Below, in pieces: positions 36,349-49,060 of a stretch of 64,000 nt of DNA (positions within the stretch are counted from its first letter, which is position 1; every line of letters starts with the position of its first letter). A model generated the notes under the pieces. That model made no database searches and had not been told where the DNA came from. It saw nothing but the letters and a program-made list of their open reading frames with translations. Source of the stretch: Ulota crispa (Eukaryota > Streptophyta > Bryopsida > Orthotrichales > Orthotrichaceae). The stretch spans positions 14,818,001 through 14,882,000 of the forward strand of contig OY987243.1 in assembly GCA_963920765.1 (NCBI GenBank). The letters run 5' to 3'. Made by a program: the position numbers and the translations under genes.

Positions 36349-38000
36349 GGCAACCCAAATGCACTATTCAGTGTAGTAATAGGTCAAAATATTTTTTGAA
36401 CAAAATCACATACATTGGCTTTATATTCCTTTTTACGTAGAACTTTATTTGCTCTAATCCTTTAAAACTGCTAATTACATTGTAGAGTGGCAGAGATTAA
36501 AATATAATGTATAACTATAAACATGGCAATGGATCTATCATAACATGTTTTACACGTTTCTTTGAAATATGAAGGAATTGTGTGAACCTAAGCATAAGCA
36601 TATTTACTGAGTGGGAACCTCTTAGTTTCTATTTCATTATAGCTCGAATTCATATTCTAAGAACTTAAATTTTGGCTTGTTGAAGAGAACAAAGTTTACT
36701 ACACCAAAGTTTTTTGCTATTTTACATGAATGTTTATTTCTATATTATGACAAAAAATAAAACGGTCTGTATTATCCTCAAGTGTGAGTATATTGACTAA
36801 GCATGCACTTCTACCAATACAAACATAAATTGAAATATTTAAATCTATTTGTTCTTCCTAAATTGTAAAAGCGTTGAAAGTGTGATTTCACTTTCAATAT
36901 AATTGTTGAGAGTTGCGATCTTGAGAACAACTCACAATTAACATAATGCTTGAAAACAATTGACATATACATAATTATAATCTTTGGATATGATAATAAT
37001 TTATTAGCGTTGCTGATGCAGACAAGCTAGATCTGTAGTGGTCTTTGAGTGAGAGAAAGCTTTGGAAAACAAAAAAAGGTTTGATATTTAATATTATAAA
37101 TAAGTTTATTGTGAAAACTTAAAAAAAGTATCTAAGACATGCAATTACAATGAGATTTTTTTGAAAGATCTTATATTTTGACAATTTGTGGCAAGTCAAT
37201 TAGATTTAAGATCCTAAAAATATGAAACATTAACAACCATATGTGGAGGGTATTTGATTTTTTGTGTGCGATGTTTGTGACAATGTACAAAGAATGACCT
37301 ACATATTGATTCATGTTTGTTATTTTTCAAGAGATGTAGGTTATAGACATAGTTAGAGCATGTAGATAGCATGTTAACATTAATCTCAAATTGTGCAAGA
37401 TAGTTTCTAAAGAAATGAAAGTGTTTCCAATACTTTTACGCACTTGGAGTATTATTTTCTTTAATCCATGAGAACAACAAGAAAAATATATGTTAGCAAA
37501 TGCTAGTGGTTGAAATATAATGCAAAAGATAGAGCCTTTCAATGTTCATCAAATAAATTTACAAGTTTCATTGAAGTGTGAAGCAAATGTGCAAGTTTAG
37601 ATACAATCTAACTAAGATAAGAAAGACCTTGCATCATTAATCAAGTCCATAGTTTCACTTAACTATGACTTTTGGGAGAAGAAACAAAAAATGCTATTGC
37701 ATACATCATTGGCTTTTACTAGATTTGATGTTGATGAAATAAAAGATGTGATATACTATAGTAGTTGTTTAGAGGCTCATACTATTTTTTGTCTCCATAA
37801 TTTTGTAGTAAAATAACTAAACATATTGGTGGATAAGAACAAGTTATGTGTTTCAAAGTTAGAGACTTAATACCAATGATAAAACAAAATTTATGTTTAC
37901 AAATTCAAGTCTACTAAAATATCCAATTCACAACAATCAAATTCATCAAAACTTGTGAACTTCAACATTCCACTTTGTACATTACTTCAAATGAATATAA
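36349..38000. other. AT-rich intergenic
   Basis: Nothing recognised. Confidence 0.4.
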
Positions 38001-38330
38001 TTAACTTCTAAATAGCAGGGGGGACATTCTTGTCTCCTCAATGACAAAAAATTACCCAATAGTTTCTAATCATTTTTTAGAAGCCATCATGGAGATGCAA
38101 TTCATCATAAAATGCCAAAAATAGCCTCAATGAATGCCCCTGTATTTTTAAATAATCCAATTTGTGAGAAGATTCACAGACATAGCACTAAGTCCCATGC
38201 TGTACTTTTTGGATGAAGTTAACATGCATTGTTGACTTTTGCAACTTTTAAAAATAATACTATTGGATGGGCACTTGCCGCACTATTGTAAAGCACTATA
38301 AAGTTACCATAAAGGGATAGTAATGGGACA
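38001..38330. mobile_element. eroded relative of TTAA element E
   Basis: It begins TTAACTTCTAAATAGC and shares with element E (48462-48842) the blocks TTGTGAGAAGATTC, ACTAAGTCCCA and AACTTTTAAAAATAATA in the same order. The right terminus is not recognisable. Confidence 0.45.
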
Positions 38331-39579
38331 ATCACAATCACGAGTTGGATGTGTAAGGATTAAGGAAGGAAAGAGGCTTTGTATCAAGAGAAACTATCCT
38401 AAAAAAAAATTAAGTTTCTTACTTGAAAAACAAGCATATACTACAAGGGCAAAGTGTCTTGTGTCAAAGCTATCTGTTTGTTTTATGACCAACTTTGTTT
38501 CTTAAGGTAAGAAAAAGTATTTTGTCCAATGGATGTGTGATAAATGTGTGATAAGTATGTGATGGATATATGACAGATGTACGGTCAAAGAGAAGCACTT
38601 CAATACAACAAAATGTAGGTTGTTCATTTCTAAGTGATCAAACACAAAAGACTACTATAAATAATTACAAGTTCATCATCAACAACATACATCATAAGTC
38701 ACAAAGTACAAAAACCTAATTAATCCACTCACTCATAGAAGGAGAGCAATAGTTTAAATAATTTTTTACTAATCTCCAACTCCTTTGCCTACTTACTTGA
38801 GGCTCTCATGCGCTCCACATATTTTAGGCAAGAATACCAACAAACTTAAGAGGGTTGGAAATATACCCAGGCTTCATTTATAAACAAGAGCGGTTTTGCC
38901 AAATCCAAGAAATAAGAAACAAGAAATGAAACCTCTTTTTGTATTTCACCACTATAACATCTAGCAATACCAGAGCAAAAGCACAAGCTACGCACCAACA
39001 TTTCCATTTCCATTCAACACTAGTAACAAACTCCAAGACACAATCAACGCAGGAAATCAAAACATTTGACCTCTCAGAACCTCAAGCCACAGCCTTGGGA
39101 CATCAACCCTTGATTACACAACTTTAGCAACTCTAGGGTAATCATCCCTAACATACCATACAATTCCTTACAAAAGCAGACCTAAGTTCAGCACTGTCAG
39201 CCTTAACTACTTCAAAGCACTCCATTTCCCACAACCCTGTCCATAGACCTCTACAACTCTATAGCACTACACAAGTACATCCATTCCAACAATTAACAAG
39301 CACTCTCAAGGGTGACACACATCGCAAAACAAAGGATGGCTCTTTCTTTATTCCAAGATGAAATATTCACGCGAGACCTTGAAGTCGTCCACAAACCTTG
39401 TAGCTTGATTCTCTTTGGTCCTTACTATGCAGAGCAACTATCAAGCCCCCACAATTTCATTTGTTCTTGAGCCCAGCCGTACACCTTTGTTTCTGGCACT
39501 CCCACTCCAACGACAACTATGTCATGGACAATTGGCTGACATTATCAACATGGACGCCGTTGAGCACTTCATCAACACA
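38331..39579. other. intergenic
   Basis: Short GTGTGATAA-type repeats occur at 38530-38580. The region 38.9-39.4 kb is less AT-rich, but the overlapping frames there show no motif. Confidence 0.35.
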
Positions 39580-39843
39580 TCATGGAGGATCAAGGTTCTC
39601 AACCTCTTTTGAAAGCTTGCTTGCAGACACCTTGCTTGAGATGTCGCCACCTTTGTTCTCAATGACACCATATGTGGTATATGGAATTGTTGTTAAGGCT
39701 GGCCATGTGAGAGTGGAGTCACCCACAAGGCACAAATTGGATGATGACCGCCATGGCGTTGGACTTGGGCTGCCATTCCCAAGAGGGATGGCCACCAATA
39801 TGGTTACTAGAAGCAACAACAACAAGCTCCGCATCTTTGGCAT
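39580..39843 (-). CDS. possible small secreted protein
   Basis: An 87-residue frame begins MPKMRSLLLLLLVTILVAIP (a further ATG lies three codons on, and others upstream). This looks like a signal peptide with a likely cleavage after LGNG, followed by SPSPTPWRSSSNLCLVGD and a hydrophilic end KLSKEVENLDPP. There is one cysteine in the predicted mature part. I do not recognise a peptide family (not RALF or CLE by motif). No promoter or splice evidence was found and an antisense frame overlaps, so this may be chance. Confidence 0.25.
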   Translation of the reverse strand: MPKMRSLLLLLLVTILVAIPLGNGSPSPTPWRSSSNLCLVGDSTLTWPALTTIPYTTYGVIENKGGDISSKVSASKLSKEVENLDPP

Positions 39844-41269
39844 GATGACAATCTGCATCTGCCCTTCCATCATGTAACTCAATCAGCAAAGAACTTACTC
39901 TATAAACTTGGTGCTTGTGTAGTCTATGTATTTTGTGTTCACACAAAATTTCAAGGACAACGCTGCACTACAAAGGTAGAATGAAAAACAACTCTTATGA
40001 AAGCCTCATCACAAAGTGCAACACAAACAAATAATACCAAATTGTACTACTACATAATCCATGAAGGCGGTTAAGAAACAAGAGGCACAAGATATAGTCC
40101 AAAACTACACTAAGAAGGTGCAGCAAAAAAAGAATCATCTTCTCTACTGTGACTCAATAATATGCAAAGAGAAACAATACAAAAAATCCCTCTAGACTCT
40201 CAACAAGGTGTCCACAAAATTCCATCACAAGTGTTGGATAAAATTCCAAACAAATGCAAAAAGTGAGCTCTGATTAAAAAAAAGAAGGCAAATGATCCAA
40301 GTTGCACAAAGGCTTACCCCTTGTGTGCTGCAAACCAAAATAAGTTGGCTGGCTCAAGCAAGGGAAGGGAAGCAACACACAGCTCAAAGAGCAAATGTGG
40401 AATGGAGACTCAAGGGAGGCAAGCATTCAAATAAATAGCCACTGATTTTTCAAACAGCCACACTCCATGTCAAATGCTCTACTTTGACCACCAGATAGGG
40501 TTTGGACAAGTGGCAAAAGCCACGGTAAAATAGACTCACTATGTCAATTCCAATGCTTGTTCTAATTTAAACTCTACATCCTTCTCCAAGGGCACTCCAA
40601 TTTTGTGTATGTCATTGAATTTTTTTATTCAAAAGACCTATGATCAAGGACCTCTTGAAGGAATTTTTGAGGCACAAATTATATTGGGACAATGTGTAGT
40701 TAGCAGTTAGAACTCTTACTTTACTAGTTGAAAGTTTTGGTTGTCAAGGTGAGCCCAATTGATACAATTAATGTCACACCTTTCACCACATAGATGTCCA
40801 ATGTTCTTTTTATTAGCTCTTACTCATACCTACCTTGTCCAAACCTGCATGATAACACACAAAATGTCACACTTTTTGCAAAGTTGAGTCTCATTCTTAC
40901 CCATGAATACATTTTCTATTATGAGGTGGCTAATTTGAAAATATTTTACTTATGGCAACAATGAGTATTAGTTCCACCACATCCAAGAAGTACACTTAGT
41001 ATCACACATTTTATTGCTTAGGAGGTTCATATTAAACTAATTATCATACCTTTAGCAAATGAGAGTCTCAACCTAGATGTGCCCAATTACTATTGGTAGC
41101 CAAGGTATTTTATTTGATACAAACTATCACACCATTTGCTACTGATCATTGTCAATAATTCTCTTTTTGTTTTAAACAACATGCATAGCAATATAATATC
41201 ACACAATTATCCACATCCGTGAGACCATCATCTCAAAGGACGCTCACCAAGGGTCACGACTTTGTTTAT
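39844..41269. other. intergenic, repeat-derived
   Basis: No gene was recognised. Confidence 0.35.
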
Positions 41270-43155
41270 AAACATTTACCTAATATGCCATGAAAAGGTA
41301 TTTTGGCTCATAACCATAATTATTTCCAAATTATAAAACATCATGCCCTTAAATATTTTCTACAATTCTAATTTATATAATGAAGCATGGATTATTACGT
41401 GGTATAAAAAAATTCTATTAACTCAAAAAGTTCCAAATTCCCCATTACAAAGTATTAGGTGTTTGTTCAAAACCAAAAATTTTATATTTAACAAGGAGGG
41501 AAGTGAGAAGAAGAGTGAAGGAAAGGAAGGACAAAAAGTTCACAGTAAGTTCAAGGAGAAGAGAAAGAGAGTGGAAACCAAGGAAAGGTAAGAGTGAAAA
41601 GTCACCTAAAAAGTCATGAGGAATTAAGAGAAACATGGTACAAACAACAAACAAGGTATATTAGTTATTTAACACACAAAAAAATGCAATTAAAGTGCCA
41701 AACACAAGGGTGTAAATTTAAAATACTTTAATCCCTAAATGTGTGTGGCTTCAAATTTACAAGTTATGTGTTTTGCACTTTAAGGTATTTATAGGAATCC
41801 AATTTTGAAAAATCAAGTCCTTCATAAAAACCTTCTTTTTTTGGTATTAGTATTCACTTTGAAACTCCAAAGATGAACAAAGTGCCCTTTATGCTTTCAT
41901 ACATAAACTAAATGGGACAATTAAAAAACTTAACAAAGATCTCATGTTTGTGGAATATTTGATTATGAAAAGAAAAATTTCACAAGACTCTCTTTTTCAA
42001 TTTCACAAGACTCTCACAAGACTCTTCTTTTTAATTCCACAAGACTTTCATTTTTATTTCTACTTGAAAACCTAAATTCTTGGAATGTGTCCTCTTGAAA
42101 ATTAATCATTACATCTCCTAGTTATTTTACTATGTTGTCTAATTAATACCATGCCTAACACTCATTAAAATGTATTCAAAATGTCACTTGTCCCCAAAAG
42201 ATAATGTCATTCTAGAGGATTTACTCAACGTACCTAGCTATATCACAATAGGGTTAGGTGAAGAGCATGAAAATGCTTCCACAAATATCCACCTTGCCAT
42301 CTCTTTTAAGTCACAGCCAAGGGTACTACCAAACTTAACATCTTGACGACAAAAAAGAAAACTACTTGCATGATACCCGCTAAGATGTGCTTCACAACTT
42401 ATAGGAGCCTTCTATCACAAGCAACCCCACAAAGTGGAGAGACTTTTCACAATCCTCATCTCAAGAAAATCTTATCCATATGACATACTCTTGCTAAAAC
42501 CTAAGGACAAAAGCTTTTGAATAAATCAAGCCAATCCTTATCCAAGTAGTTGTACAAAGACGTTTTACAATCCTCTTCTCAAAAAAATCTTATCATATGA
42601 CGTACTATTGTTGAAACCTAAGGACAAAAGCTTTTGGATAACTCAAAATAATCCTTATCCAAGTGGTTGCCTACTATTTCCTAGCTCAATGTATTCTACA
42701 AAAGCTTGACAAACATACAATTTCATAATGTACAAAAATACTTGTATGCATTGTTATTTAAAACTAACCGTTATAGTAGAAGGAGTCAAGCTTCTCTTCA
42801 ACGCATAATAGAATTCAATGTTCTTTGTTAACTCCAACAAGCACTTGATTTATCACATTACTAAACGTTGTAGTTAGAGGAGGTGGCTTTTGATATCACC
42901 ACAACCATTAATGAAATATTAAAGATGGACCAAAATGGTATTCATACCACCTTCTCAAACCTCCACACAAAAATGATAAGAATGAAGTTGAATCTCCTGG
43001 TGCTTTAGGCTTTAAAGAATTCAAATACCAGCACAAAGTAGATTCTCTTTACTTGGCAATTTAAGGTTGTGGAATAGTGGCAATGCCACAACATCTTTAC
43101 CACACACTCTGGGTTGACCTCTGCCATATTGCACTCAACTCCACCACACCTTTAG
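41270..43155 (+). repeat. dispersed repeat, copy R1 (inverted partner at 61-64 kb)
   Basis: Several landmarks recur in reverse order and opposite strand at 61.0-63.9 kb: CATGAAAAGGT near 41290 (63905), CATCATGCCC near 41340 (63850), repeated TTTCACAAGACTC near 41980 (63060), ACGTTTTACAATCCTC near 42565 (62440), ATTCTACAAAAGCTTG near 42690 (62320), and AATGCCACAACATC with TCCACCACACC near 43085-43150 (61040-61110). This indicates one 2-3 kb element present twice. No recognisable protein; type unknown. Confidence 0.6.
42443..42668 (+). repeat. diverged tandem duplication of about 112 bp inside R1
   Basis: TTTTCACAATCCTCATCTCA ... AACCTAAGGACAAAAGCTTT ... AATCCTTATCCAAGTAGTTG is followed by a second copy with TTTTACAATCCTCTTCTCA ... 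AACCTAAGGACAAAAGCTTT ... ATCCTTATCCAAGTGGTTG. Confidence 0.8.
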
Positions 43156-43240
43156 CAAGACCTAAAATTTCTAATAAAAAAACGGTGTACCATAAGAAAA
43201 TACTCTAGCAAGATGATTCCATAGAAAAAGAATATACAAA

Positions 43241-43412
43241 CACTATAAGAAATGTGTGTTTTTTATAATAGATTTTTTTGGATGTTCACTTGTTTTTATG
43301 TTAATAATGACATTAAGTATTACATCAAGATGTTAGTTTTAACAATAATAAAACTATATAGACAAGTAGACGTCCAAAAAAACTTGTTATAAAAAACACA
43401 AGTTTCTTATAC
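43241..43412. mobile_element. small foldback with CACTATAAGAAA end
   Basis: The left arm CACTATAAGAAATGTGTGTT is mirrored by AACACAAGTTTCTTATACTA at the right. Centrally ACTTGTTTTTATGTTAATAA type sequence is also mirrored. It is similar in kind to the CACTA-ended elements. Non-coding. Confidence 0.55.
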
Positions 43413-44574
43413 TATAAGTTGAGAGCAGATTTGCAATAAAATAATTTCCCAAAATTTGCCAAATAATTTTGTAAATTATTCTCCAAAAATGCCTAATATC
43501 AAATAAAACAAAAAACTAATTTGCCCAATATTGTAGGAGTCATTAAGTCTAGCTAATATTGGAAGGTCAAGGCTAATTGAAGGAGGGCTCAATCTAATGC
43601 AAACTTTGTACCAAGGTTTAACTTTGGAAAATCAAAGATTTTTTGAAGAAGGCTTGACTCTACTAAAAAAAATTAATTGTTTGCCATATAATAACAATTT
43701 TTTTGAAAATGCTTAATCTTTAGCTAATTACCAAACTTGATGCCAAATTGAATTTTTCTCAAAAACTAATTAATTTGGCACTCAACTATCGAATCTACTC
43801 CCAACCTACAGTAGTGAAAATCAATATGAACTAAAGCTCCATTTGCACTTGGCGTTTAGGAGGAGCAATCTTAAAAAATAAAACTGGTCACTGTTGCAAC
43901 AAGTTCAAGTCCCACAGAGAACAAAAGTGATTTTGAAGGACTTTTAATTTGAAAGTCAATTAAGATTGTTGCATTCACTTTTGAAGTTTTATGTAAGTTT
44001 GGGCATTAGCAAAATTTTGAACCCTCCACAAGGCCCTTAAAAATTGACACTCTTAACATTTATTGAGCATAGGCTAGGTACATTAGAAGCATGTGAGAAC
44101 TTGTGTGAAGTGTCTCTACCTTGTATGACTTTCCTATTGTACATCACAAAATTATGAATAGAAAATGGCAATGTAGTATTATGTCACAATTTTTTAATAT
44201 TTCTCCTACTATTGTACACAATCATAACTAAATATCACCCTCTCAAGTACTAGGTTGAAGATTTTAATATAGAGAAAAAGGACCATGGTAATATGTACAT
44301 GTAATTGTGACACGCAATGAAAATTGGACATGCCAATGTGAGCCATGATTGTACTCAAAGGCATAGTAGGGTGTAAGGAATTTTTGTTATCCCAAAGTAC
44401 AAATTAAAACAATTAAAGAGACCCCTTGAAAGGGGTTGTTAGGAGCCTTGTGGAGGGCTCATATTTTTGCTAATGGTTCCCCCAAAATGTGCTAACAATG
44501 CAAATTTAACCATGGAGAGGAGAGGTGTTCACACCAAGGAATCGTCTTTTGTAGAACTGACTTGTTCAATCACT
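43413..44574. other. AT-rich intergenic
   Basis: Nothing recognised. Confidence 0.35.
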
Positions 44575-45076
44575 GAGATCATCCTCAATCCACCTGACAT
44601 AAGGCCCGTATACCAATCTTCATCTATCAAATAGTTCATCACACAAAAATTACATGATTTGAAGGGCATGAAAATTCTCATCCTAAAAACGTAATAAACT
44701 TTTGGTTTGGGCATTGCATGATTTAGGTATGATATCACATGTTAGCTAACTTCCAAAAAACTTAAAGGGCTCTTCAAATCTAGCCTAAATAAGGAAATTT
44801 TAGTAAAAAGGTTGGTACAATTGCCGTCCCCTTTACTAAAATTTCCTTATTTAGACTTGATTTGGAGAGGCCTCTAAGTTTTTTGGAAGTTAGCTAACAT
44901 TTGATGTAATGTATCTAAATCATGCAATGCCCAAACCAAAATTTTATTACATTTGTAAGATGAGAATATTCATGCCCTTCAAATCATATAATTTTTGTGT
45001 GATGAACTATTTACTATTAATAAATCAAGATTGGTATAGTGGGCCTTTATGTTGAGTGGATCAAGGATGCCATGAG
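44575..45076. mobile_element. 500-bp foldback hairpin, first of a tandem pair
   Basis: Arms of about 240 bp are complementary throughout: ATACCAATCTTCATCTATCA, CATCACACAAAAATTACATG and GTTAGCTAACTTCCAAAAAA at the left are mirrored at the right in reverse order. The centre carries CTAAATAAGGAAATTTTAGT and its inverse. The core is shared with 15435-15809, 45080-45586 and 61341-61790, while the outer arms differ. Confidence 0.8.
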
Positions 45077-45079
45077 GGC

Positions 45080-45586
45080 ATTTGCAATGCACCCAAAAAT
45101 AGTCCTAGTATATTATGTTTGGTTTTTAATAGACATAAATTTTAATGTAAATTTTTAATGATGTGATGTGAAGGCCATTGAAAATGTTATTGTGAAAACA
45201 TAGTAAACTTTGGGTTGGGACATTCACTAATTTAAATACATCCCATCAAGTGTTAGCTAGCTTCCAAAAAAATTAGAGGTCTTTCCAAATCAAGCCTAAA
45301 AAGGAAGATTTGGCCAATGGGAAGATATTGGGATGTCATTCTATTGTCCTCTTGGCTAATTTTTCCTTTTTCAAACTTGATTTGGAGAGACCTCTAATTT
45401 TTTGGAAGCTAGCTAACATTTGATGGGATGTATCTAAATTAATCAATGTCTCAACCCAAAGTTTACTACATTTTCACAGTAACATTTAAAATGCCTTTCA
45501 TATCATAAAAAAGTTGTGTTAAATTTATTACCCATTAAAAGACCAAACACAATATATGGAGACTATTGCCATATGCATTGCAGATA
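45080..45586. mobile_element. 500-bp foldback hairpin, second of a tandem pair
   Basis: The left arm (CATTTGCAATGCACCC, AACATAGTAAACTTTGGGTT, TTAGCTAGCTTCCAAAAAAA) is mirrored by the right arm (AACCCAAAGTTTACTACATT, CATATGCATTGCAG). The core again carries CAAATCAAGCCTAAAAAGGA and its inverse. It adjoins the preceding hairpin with almost no spacer. Confidence 0.8.
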
Positions 45587-45957
45587 CCTTGAATGGAAAT
45601 ATTTAAACTCTCACATATTTTTGACAAGTGAAAAAACAGTGTTTTTCAATCCTGACCCCACATTGATGTATGTGCAGGTAAAGGGAGCCTTACTTCATAT
45701 ACCAATTCTTTGTAGTTGAGCACTAGAGCATACATTAGTAAAGAACGCCATAAAACTCCTTAACTTTTCCAAAATCTTCATTTTGGCAACTTGTTGTTGT
45801 TACAGAAAAACTGCATGCCCTCCCAGAAATCACGTCTACTTCTCTGGTGCTTTTCATCTACCACCACTAGTTTTAATTCGCCACATAGGACACCAAGTAG
45901 GTTCGGGGTGTAATACCTATAATTGATGTGAACATGCGCAATATAACACGCTGCAAC
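45587..45957. other. AT-rich spacer
   Basis: No gene was recognised between the foldback pair and the MITE at 45958. Confidence 0.35.
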
Positions 45958-46377
45958 TAAGGTAGGCGCACCCACAAGCGTGGAAATAAGGGTTTTGGAG
46001 TAGGTAAAACAATTTACTAACTTTGAAAAAAATACTGTAAGTTAGGAAGTGGAAACTAAAAATATTGGTATCAATTTCAAGTTTTTAACTGCAAACATTT
46101 GTTCACAAAGATTTTTCAAAGTCCAAAATCACTGAAATTGTAAGAACCATGTGTAAGAGATGCTAAAAACAAGGCTTGTTGGTTCTGAAATAGTGAGATG
46201 GGTACTCAAAATGTCATGCCAGTCACCCACAACCATCACTTTGTCACCCATAACTATCACTTTGTCACCCATAACTATCAATAAAGTACCCATAACCATT
46301 TATTTTTGTATTTATATGTTATTGACAAAGTCAGTGACACCCATGGGAATGTGACGCCCATGGGTGCGCCTACCTTA
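45958..46377. mobile_element. TA-flanked MITE, AGGTAGGCGCACC subfamily (copy 2)
   Basis: The ends are TA-AGGTAGGCGCACCCACAAG and CCATGGGTGCGCCTACCT-TA. The interior contains repeated CACTTTGTCACCCATAACTA units at 46220-46300. Full-length relatives are at 21511-21888 (inverse) and 49061-49508. Confidence 0.8.
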
Positions 46378-46658
46378 CCAATTTTTCCAAGCACCTAAGT
46401 ACAAGTGCAAATGGGGCTTAAGCTGTGATCTTAATATCAATCGACAGCAGCCCAAAAAGCAAGGCAACCACAACGCAAGAACACAACCACAACGATGTGC
46501 TTAGGACTGGCACTTTTCAAAATCATGTTTGCCATGCCAAATGATTGCTCACACATCGATTCATCGTCACACTCTAACTGCCTCACACTTTTTCAAACCC
46601 CATAACTCTATTCAAAATCCATACTTTGTTTGAACGCATTGCATTTCGCAGCGTATAT

Positions 46659-46909
46659 CACAATATTCATTAAATTGGGAAAACACAATTCCCAAGTTGT
46701 ACTTCACCTAAAACCAAAAAAGTTACCTAAAATTAGATTTGAAAGTATCAAATTCAGTCTGAGCCACTAAGATTTTTTCCTACGCAAATTCCTTCTCTCA
46801 AGTGAGGGCACATGTACCAAAAAAATGTTGGAGCTTGATTTAAGGTGATCACTTTAAACCTTCAAAAATCCCAAATTTGACCAAAATTACCAATTTAATG
46901 AATATTGTG
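46659..46909. repeat. 251-bp segment bounded by 20-bp perfect inverted repeats
   Basis: CACAATATTCATTAAATTGG at 46659-46678 is exactly mirrored at 46890-46909. The interior is non-coding. It may be a small inverted-repeat element; no target duplication was identified. Confidence 0.6.
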
Positions 46910-47182
46910 TTGTATGCTTTTGCTGGGAACAAGTACCCCAAGTGACAATTTTGGCGCTTCGAATCTCAACTGACAATTTTGGGGCTTGAGAGCTGGACAT
47001 TTTGCCATTCAATTGGATGACTATGGGCAGCGCCTTGCATCCAACAACATCAAGTTTAGTGACACATCATGCTCCATGCCTTGGGTGACTACCACAACCA
47101 GTCCTCTTTTTGACCACTGCTCAACATAATAAAGACTGCTTGAGGTCCTCCAAAGTTTCTTAGATTAACATTGAAACTGGCT

Positions 47183-47585
47183 TAAGGTAGGAGGCTTGAA
47201 AAGCAACCCTGTCAATTAATGAGTCCTTTAGGTGACCCTAGAATGGATATGAGGTGGTTTTTGAATGGATCGTCATTAGTCTTAAAAGAAAAATTGTCTT
47301 TTATTGCAAGAGCCAATCACAAGTCTTGAATTCACCTAATCTCTTTATACACTATAGGGGGACGGTTTATGGGAGATTTAGAATTATAAATAGGTATCTA
47401 CTACAAAAAACTTTGAAAATTTGTCAACAATTCAAAAATGCTTCAAAAAAATATGAAAAAAATAGAATTACATTTAGCATCCATTTCTCTTTGTTTGAAA
47501 ATTACAAAAAGAAGCTTCCGGGCTGGGAAGACCATGAAAAAGCAGATCAGCCCTTAAAGGGTCGCTTTTTGAGGCTCCTACCTTA
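47183..47585. mobile_element. AGGTAG-family MITE
   Basis: The ends TA-AGGTAGGAGGCTTGAAAAG and CTTTTTGAGGCTCCTACCT-TA are mirror images with GCAACCCT/AGGGTCGC continuing inward. About 400 bp. The open frame inside it is not protein-like. Confidence 0.7.
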
Positions 47586-47847
47586 GTACCAAGATCGAGC
47601 ACATTCCCTTCCACCCCTCATTCCTCGATGTCTGAAACCCATTTTTGATGCTAATTTCGAATTCCCAACCCTCGACCCTCACACCCTCTACCTATGATGT
47701 GAAATTGAGCCCAAAATAAGGAAGAGAAAACAAGCTTGACAAAGAAAAAAAAGACTTGCATAACAGATGACGGCAATGCAAACTCAAAGACTTCCTTTGA
47801 ATGCAACATGCAACACAAAATAAAAAACGTACTGAGAAAGAAGCATG

Positions 47848-48073
47848 TTAACTCCTAAAAGTCTGAGCTTGCCGCTATGACTATGAGGTGTTTTTCTTGT
47901 ATTTAAAATAGATTCACACCTTTATTACATTTGAGATTAATAAAGAAATTGGAGAATAGATCAAAGCAATTCTAGTGAGCTACTCAAGACTTCAAATTAA
48001 AACTTCTTATTGGTAACAAATGCCAATTATATGACAGTGTATATACTATGCCTTATGGTCATTTAAGGGTTAA
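47848..48073. mobile_element. TTAA-flanked mini-element I
   Basis: The ends are TTAA-CTCCTAAAAGTC and GGTCATTTAAGGG-TTAA. It is 226 bp and non-coding, a diverged member of the CCCCTAAAGG family. Confidence 0.5.
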
Positions 48074-48084
48074 GAAGGCTGCAG

Positions 48085-48360
48085 GGTGATGTAGTACTAG
48101 AGCAAACGGCTTCATCATTGGAGAGATGCATATGTTTGTCATCTCAAGCAAAAGCTCCATGCCCTTGAAGCACGCGGCTCCCAAGCACACAAACTGGCAC
48201 ACATTAGCAAGAGCATTGTCTTCCTGCCAGGAATAAGAAAGTTGGAGATCCAAAGCTCAGGTTGCTGTATTGGAGTGCTGGAGCTGCCTCGAAGTTGGCC
48301 ACACAGGCAATGGCCAACGCGCACTTGACGGCAATGCAAGCCATAAGCACCATGGCCATG
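48085..48360 (-). pseudogene. decayed MSRA exon-1 copy
   Basis: The minus-strand frame starts MAMVLMACIAVKCALAIACV, resembling the MSRA transit peptide. A second frame reads DNALANVCQFVCLGAACFKG, matching [20 protein letters not shown] of the intact gene at 52-54.7 kb. The catalytic GCFWG is now ACFKG and the halves are in different frames. Sequence after ICISPMMKP no longer matches. No exon 2 or 3 follows. Confidence 0.65.
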
Positions 48361-48461
48361 TGCAAATGATTTGGGTTGCACTGTGAGCTCAAAATTGGGT
48401 GATAGTTGTGGAGGGTGCAAAGCTCACGTAGTTTGGACAACAAGGAGTGCCAGGAGGTAAG

Positions 48462-48842
48462 TTAACCCTTAAAAGCCAAAGAGGACAATTATTGTCCACT
48501 GGCCATTAAAAAAACACTATGCGGGGCAGAAAAAAGCAGTTCTTTGTTTATTTTTTTTTCAAAAGTGATCAAAAACACATGGTCCATTAGAGATTGCATA
48601 AAACTACCTCATTAAATGCACTCATATTTTTAAGTAGCTCAAATTGTGAGAAAATTCAAAGTCATGGTGTTAAGTCCCAAGCTCCCCATATTGTAATTTT
48701 CATGAGGGCACCATGCACTATTAACTTTTACAACTTTTAAAAATAATATTTTAATGAGAGGGCACCATTGTAGATGTCACTGTTCATTATGCAACACTGT
48801 AGTTGGGCAGGCACAATGATCACCCAGGCGTTTAGGGGTTAA
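48462..48842. mobile_element. TTAA-flanked element E
   Basis: It is 381 bp including TTAA duplications, ends TTAA-CCCTTAAAAGCC and GGCGTTTAGGGG-TTAA. Non-coding. A diverged relative lies at 38001-38330. Confidence 0.65.
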
Positions 48843-49060
48843 GATATATTTGACTTTTGTAAGACTCAAAAGCCAAATTTCTACCTTTGCCCAACAAAGC
48901 TTAGACATTCCTTGGAAGGAAGGCAGGTTTCTTGCGCTTGCTTGAAGAATGTTGCTTTTACATTAGTTAGTAAAAGAAATAGATGAATTTCATCATCTGC
49001 ATCCAATTTCCAGTGAAGGCCTCTTGCGTTTTGCTTGTTGTGACAAAAGGGTTAGGATGA

